This document shows positions 62,493 to 64,000 of a stretch of DNA of 64,000 bases, piece after piece (the stretch's first letter is position 1; each line of letters starts with the position of its first letter). The stretch covers positions 1-64,000 of the forward strand of contig JAYUSQ010000279.1 of NCBI GenBank assembly GCA_043755595.1, read 5' to 3'. Made by a program: the position numbers and the translations under genes. The notes below the pieces were generated by a model. It made no database searches. It saw only the letters and a program-made list of their open reading frames with translations, and was not told the origin of the DNA. Origin of the DNA: VFZP01 sp043755595 (lineage in GTDB: Bacteria; Acidobacteriota; Terriglobia; Bryobacterales; Bryobacteraceae).

Positions 62493-63817
62493 CGGTCGGG
62501 CTCCAACCATGCTTCTTCCAGCCGCCACCAGACCGCGCCGGGTTTCACCCAATTGCGCACACGCGTCCGGACGCCGTAAGTGGAGGGCACGTGAAACAAT
62601 GGCGCCACCCATCCTCCCACCAGACTCTTGCGCTCGGCTTGCAGCACCTCTTCGCGCGAACGGCCGAAGGCAGGCAGTGGCATTTGTAGTCCCCGCCCGT
62701 ATTCGGTCAATGCCAAACCCGGCTCGGTGGCGGTGACTGGCACGCGTGTCAAAATCAAATCTGGATCGTCCGTTGAACTTGGCTTCAATGTTACGCCTGC
62801 GTCGCCCACATTCAACGCGATTCGTTCGGCGATCAGCCGTAACGATGGCTCGGCGGCGTCGTAACCCAATACCAGCGCGGGCGGCGCGGGCTTCAGCATC
62901 TGGGCGGACCGCTCCAGATCGCGCTCGGCTCCAAACAGAAATCCATAGCCGGAAACCCGCTGCGGGAGAAAGTTGCCAGTCGCCTCGCCGGCCCTTTGCA
63001 ACAGCACTTGCGCGATCGGACCGCGATCGATTGCAAGCGCGATTCCCCGCCGCACCCGCTCTTCCTGCACCCCAGGCTTACTCCGCACGAAAACCAGCGC
63101 CACCAGATCGAGTGGAGCGGAACTCCACGCCTCGCGCCCTCGTTGTCCCGCCTGGCGCCGGCTATCGGCCAGCGACAGTTCCACCACATCGGCCCGTCCG
63201 CCTTCGAAATCGAAAAGCTGATCGCGAAGCGCGCGGCTCATACGCACCTCAATCGCGTTCAAATAAGGCCGCCCCTGCCAGTGCGCTTCGTGAGCCGCCA
63301 GGAACCCGCGCAACCCTGGCAACCATTCTGTGACTTTGAATGGTCCCGTTCGCGCCAAACGAAACCGAGGCTCTGCGAGTTCCTCAATCAAACCCGGTTC
63401 GGCTTGGCTGCATTGAATAGTGAAGCTGTCGGAGCCGGCCGAGACGACGCGAGGCGAAAGCAGTCCCGAAAGACTCGCGGCGATCGAGCCCGGCGAAACG
63501 ACGGTTCCATCGTGGGCCCTGACATTCGGACGCAGCGCAAATTGCCACTGCCGTTTGGCGGCGTCATAGGACCAACTCAGCGCCAACTGCGAAACGACCG
63601 CGCCGGTTTCATTTCTTCCAACCAAGCCCTCAAACACCGCCGCCGCCAGCCGCCGCAAATCCACCGAAGCGGGATTAGGCTCCAGCCCCGCCGCCCGCGA
63701 CCGTGTTTCCACCACGAGCGTGCCGCCATAACGCGGGCGCTGCCCGGAGAGCCCCGGCCACAGCGCAGGCGTGAGGAGACTACCGGCCGCAACCCGCAAA
63801 AATGCGATACGCCGCAT
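62489..63817 (-). CDS. ABC transporter substrate-binding protein, peptide/nickel type
   Basis: 442 residues from ATG 63817 with a signal peptide (MRRIAFLRVAAGSLLTPALWPG). It shows the SBP family 5 layout: RYGGTLVVETRSRAAGLEPNPASVDLRRLAAAVFEGLVGRNETGAVVSQLALSWSYDAAKRQWQFALRPNVRAHDG, then ALRDQLFDFEGGRADVVEL, and VRRGIALAIDRGPIAQVLL. The length is short for the family (500 or more) and some expected parts near the middle are weak. No permease is in the window. Overlap with the kinase suggests that it serves as its binding-protein sensor. Confidence 0.75.
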   Translation of the reverse strand: MRRIAFLRVAAGSLLTPALWPGLSGQRPRYGGTLVVETRSRAAGLEPNPASVDLRRLAAAVFEGLVGRNETGAVVSQLALSWSYDAAKRQWQFALRPNVRAHDGTVVSPGSIAASLSGLLSPRVVSAGSDSFTIQCSQAEPGLIEELAEPRFRLARTGPFKVTEWLPGLRGFLAAHEAHWQGRPYLNAIEVRMSRALRDQLFDFEGGRADVVELSLADSRRQAGQRGREAWSSAPLDLVALVFVRSKPGVQEERVRRGIALAIDRGPIAQVLLQRAGEATGNFLPQRVSGYGFLFGAERDLERSAQMLKPAPPALVLGYDAAEPSLRLIAERIALNVGDAGVTLKPSSTDDPDLILTRVPVTATEPGLALTEYGRGLQMPLPAFGRSREEVLQAERKSLVGGWVAPLFHVPSTYGVRTRVRNWVKPGAVWWRLEEAWLEPDR

Positions 63818-64000
63818 AACGTCCGGCCGGCGTGCGCACCACTGCGGTCGCCGATTCATCTCCCTCCGACGGCCATAAGGCCGACAGCGTTCCCGGCAAA
63901 ATCATTCCTTCGCCCAACGCGCGCAAAGCTCGTGCCGCCGGTTCGAACATGCCGATGGACTGGCCATCGCGGCCGGACATCAGCACCAACGGAAGGCCGC
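63780..64000 (-). CDS. Partial gene, C-terminal end of an unknown protein
   Basis: The frame is open to the window edge; 73 codons are visible. It contains EPAARALRALGEGMILPGTLSALWP and TAVVRTPAGRYAAYRIFAGCGR, i.e. compact alpha-beta sequence with no clear motif. It overlaps the start of the binding-protein gene by 38 bases. The start and identity are outside the window. Confidence 0.45.
   Translation of the reverse strand, partial: GLPLVLMSGRDGQSIGMFEPAARALRALGEGMILPGTLSALWPSEGDESATAVVRTPAGRYAAYRIFAGCGR

Noticed and set aside
61716..62579. 287-codon plus-strand frame over the histidine kinase
   Set aside because: Antisense of the sensor domain, Arg/His-rich without motifs.

Overview
The window looks like chromosome of an acidobacterium, probably close to Candidatus Solibacter/Bryobacterales. 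This is an inference from family content: an 823-residue orphan MacB/FtsX permease of the kind expanded in Acidobacteria, a VWFA-domain protein of the acidobacterial type, many SGNH, DUF1080 and alpha/beta hydrolases, beta-propeller phytase, high G+C, and an rpoB with a Cys-rich insertion. No species can be named from the sequence alone.

1-7.5 kb: a decayed accessory zone (remnant of a type ISP restriction helicase, a GDSL hydrolase, a broken IS21-type istA, a DUF1080 hydrolase cut off by the insertion) followed by secreted carbohydrate/phosphate enzymes (mutarotase-like protein, beta-propeller phytase, large esterase-like hydrolase).

7.5-15.1 kb: the most unusual part. A BrnT/BrnA toxin-antitoxin pair, a C5 DNA methyltransferase and a Vsr repair endonuclease lie in a tightly coupled row and end just before the 5' half of a CAT-anticodon tRNA gene (tRNA-Ile2-like). 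The cassette '3' end of vsr + promoter + tRNA 5' half' occurs three times (about 9.4-9.7, 13.3-13.6 and 14.8-15.1 kb); only the last is followed by the 3' half of the tRNA. Between the copies are two remnants of integrative elements. The first holds two envelope proteins, a 380-aa unknown, an iteron-like repeat, an Xis-like small protein and a truncated CHC2 primase. The second holds two lipoproteins. The conserved left-end sequences of the two elements start where the tRNA breaks off. I read this as serial, partly deleted integrations at one tRNA.

15.3-44.3 kb: mostly ordinary chromosome (response regulator, DUF1801, TerC, ferritin-like protein, permease, CheW-like, VWA protein, periplasmic beta-carbonic anhydrase, FMN-binding protein, adenosine deaminase, glgB, amine-oxidase-like flavoprotein, DUF58, TonB receptor, Gfo/Idh/MocA, ketosynthase). 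A small accessory patch at 28.7-30.5 kb has a decayed RelE-type module and an apparently intact DUF433/DUF5615 pair.

43.7-55.2 kb: minus-strand rplA-rplJ-rplL-rpoB-rpoC. rplK, nusG and secE are not upstream. In their place stand a nuclease-like EEP-family gene and an unknown partner. rpoB has its own probable promoter and a leader of about 330 nt, and a secreted ester-cyclase-like gene starts directly at the rpoC stop.

56.5-58.8 kb: a compact nitric-oxide detoxification operon: truncated hemoglobin, a 2Fe-2S/FAD reductase and an NsrR-type regulator, behind a perfect NsrR-like palindrome that touches the hemoglobin start codon. 58.8-64 kb: an RRM protein, an NtrC-type regulator, its histidine kinase, a peptide-type binding protein and a gene running off the end.
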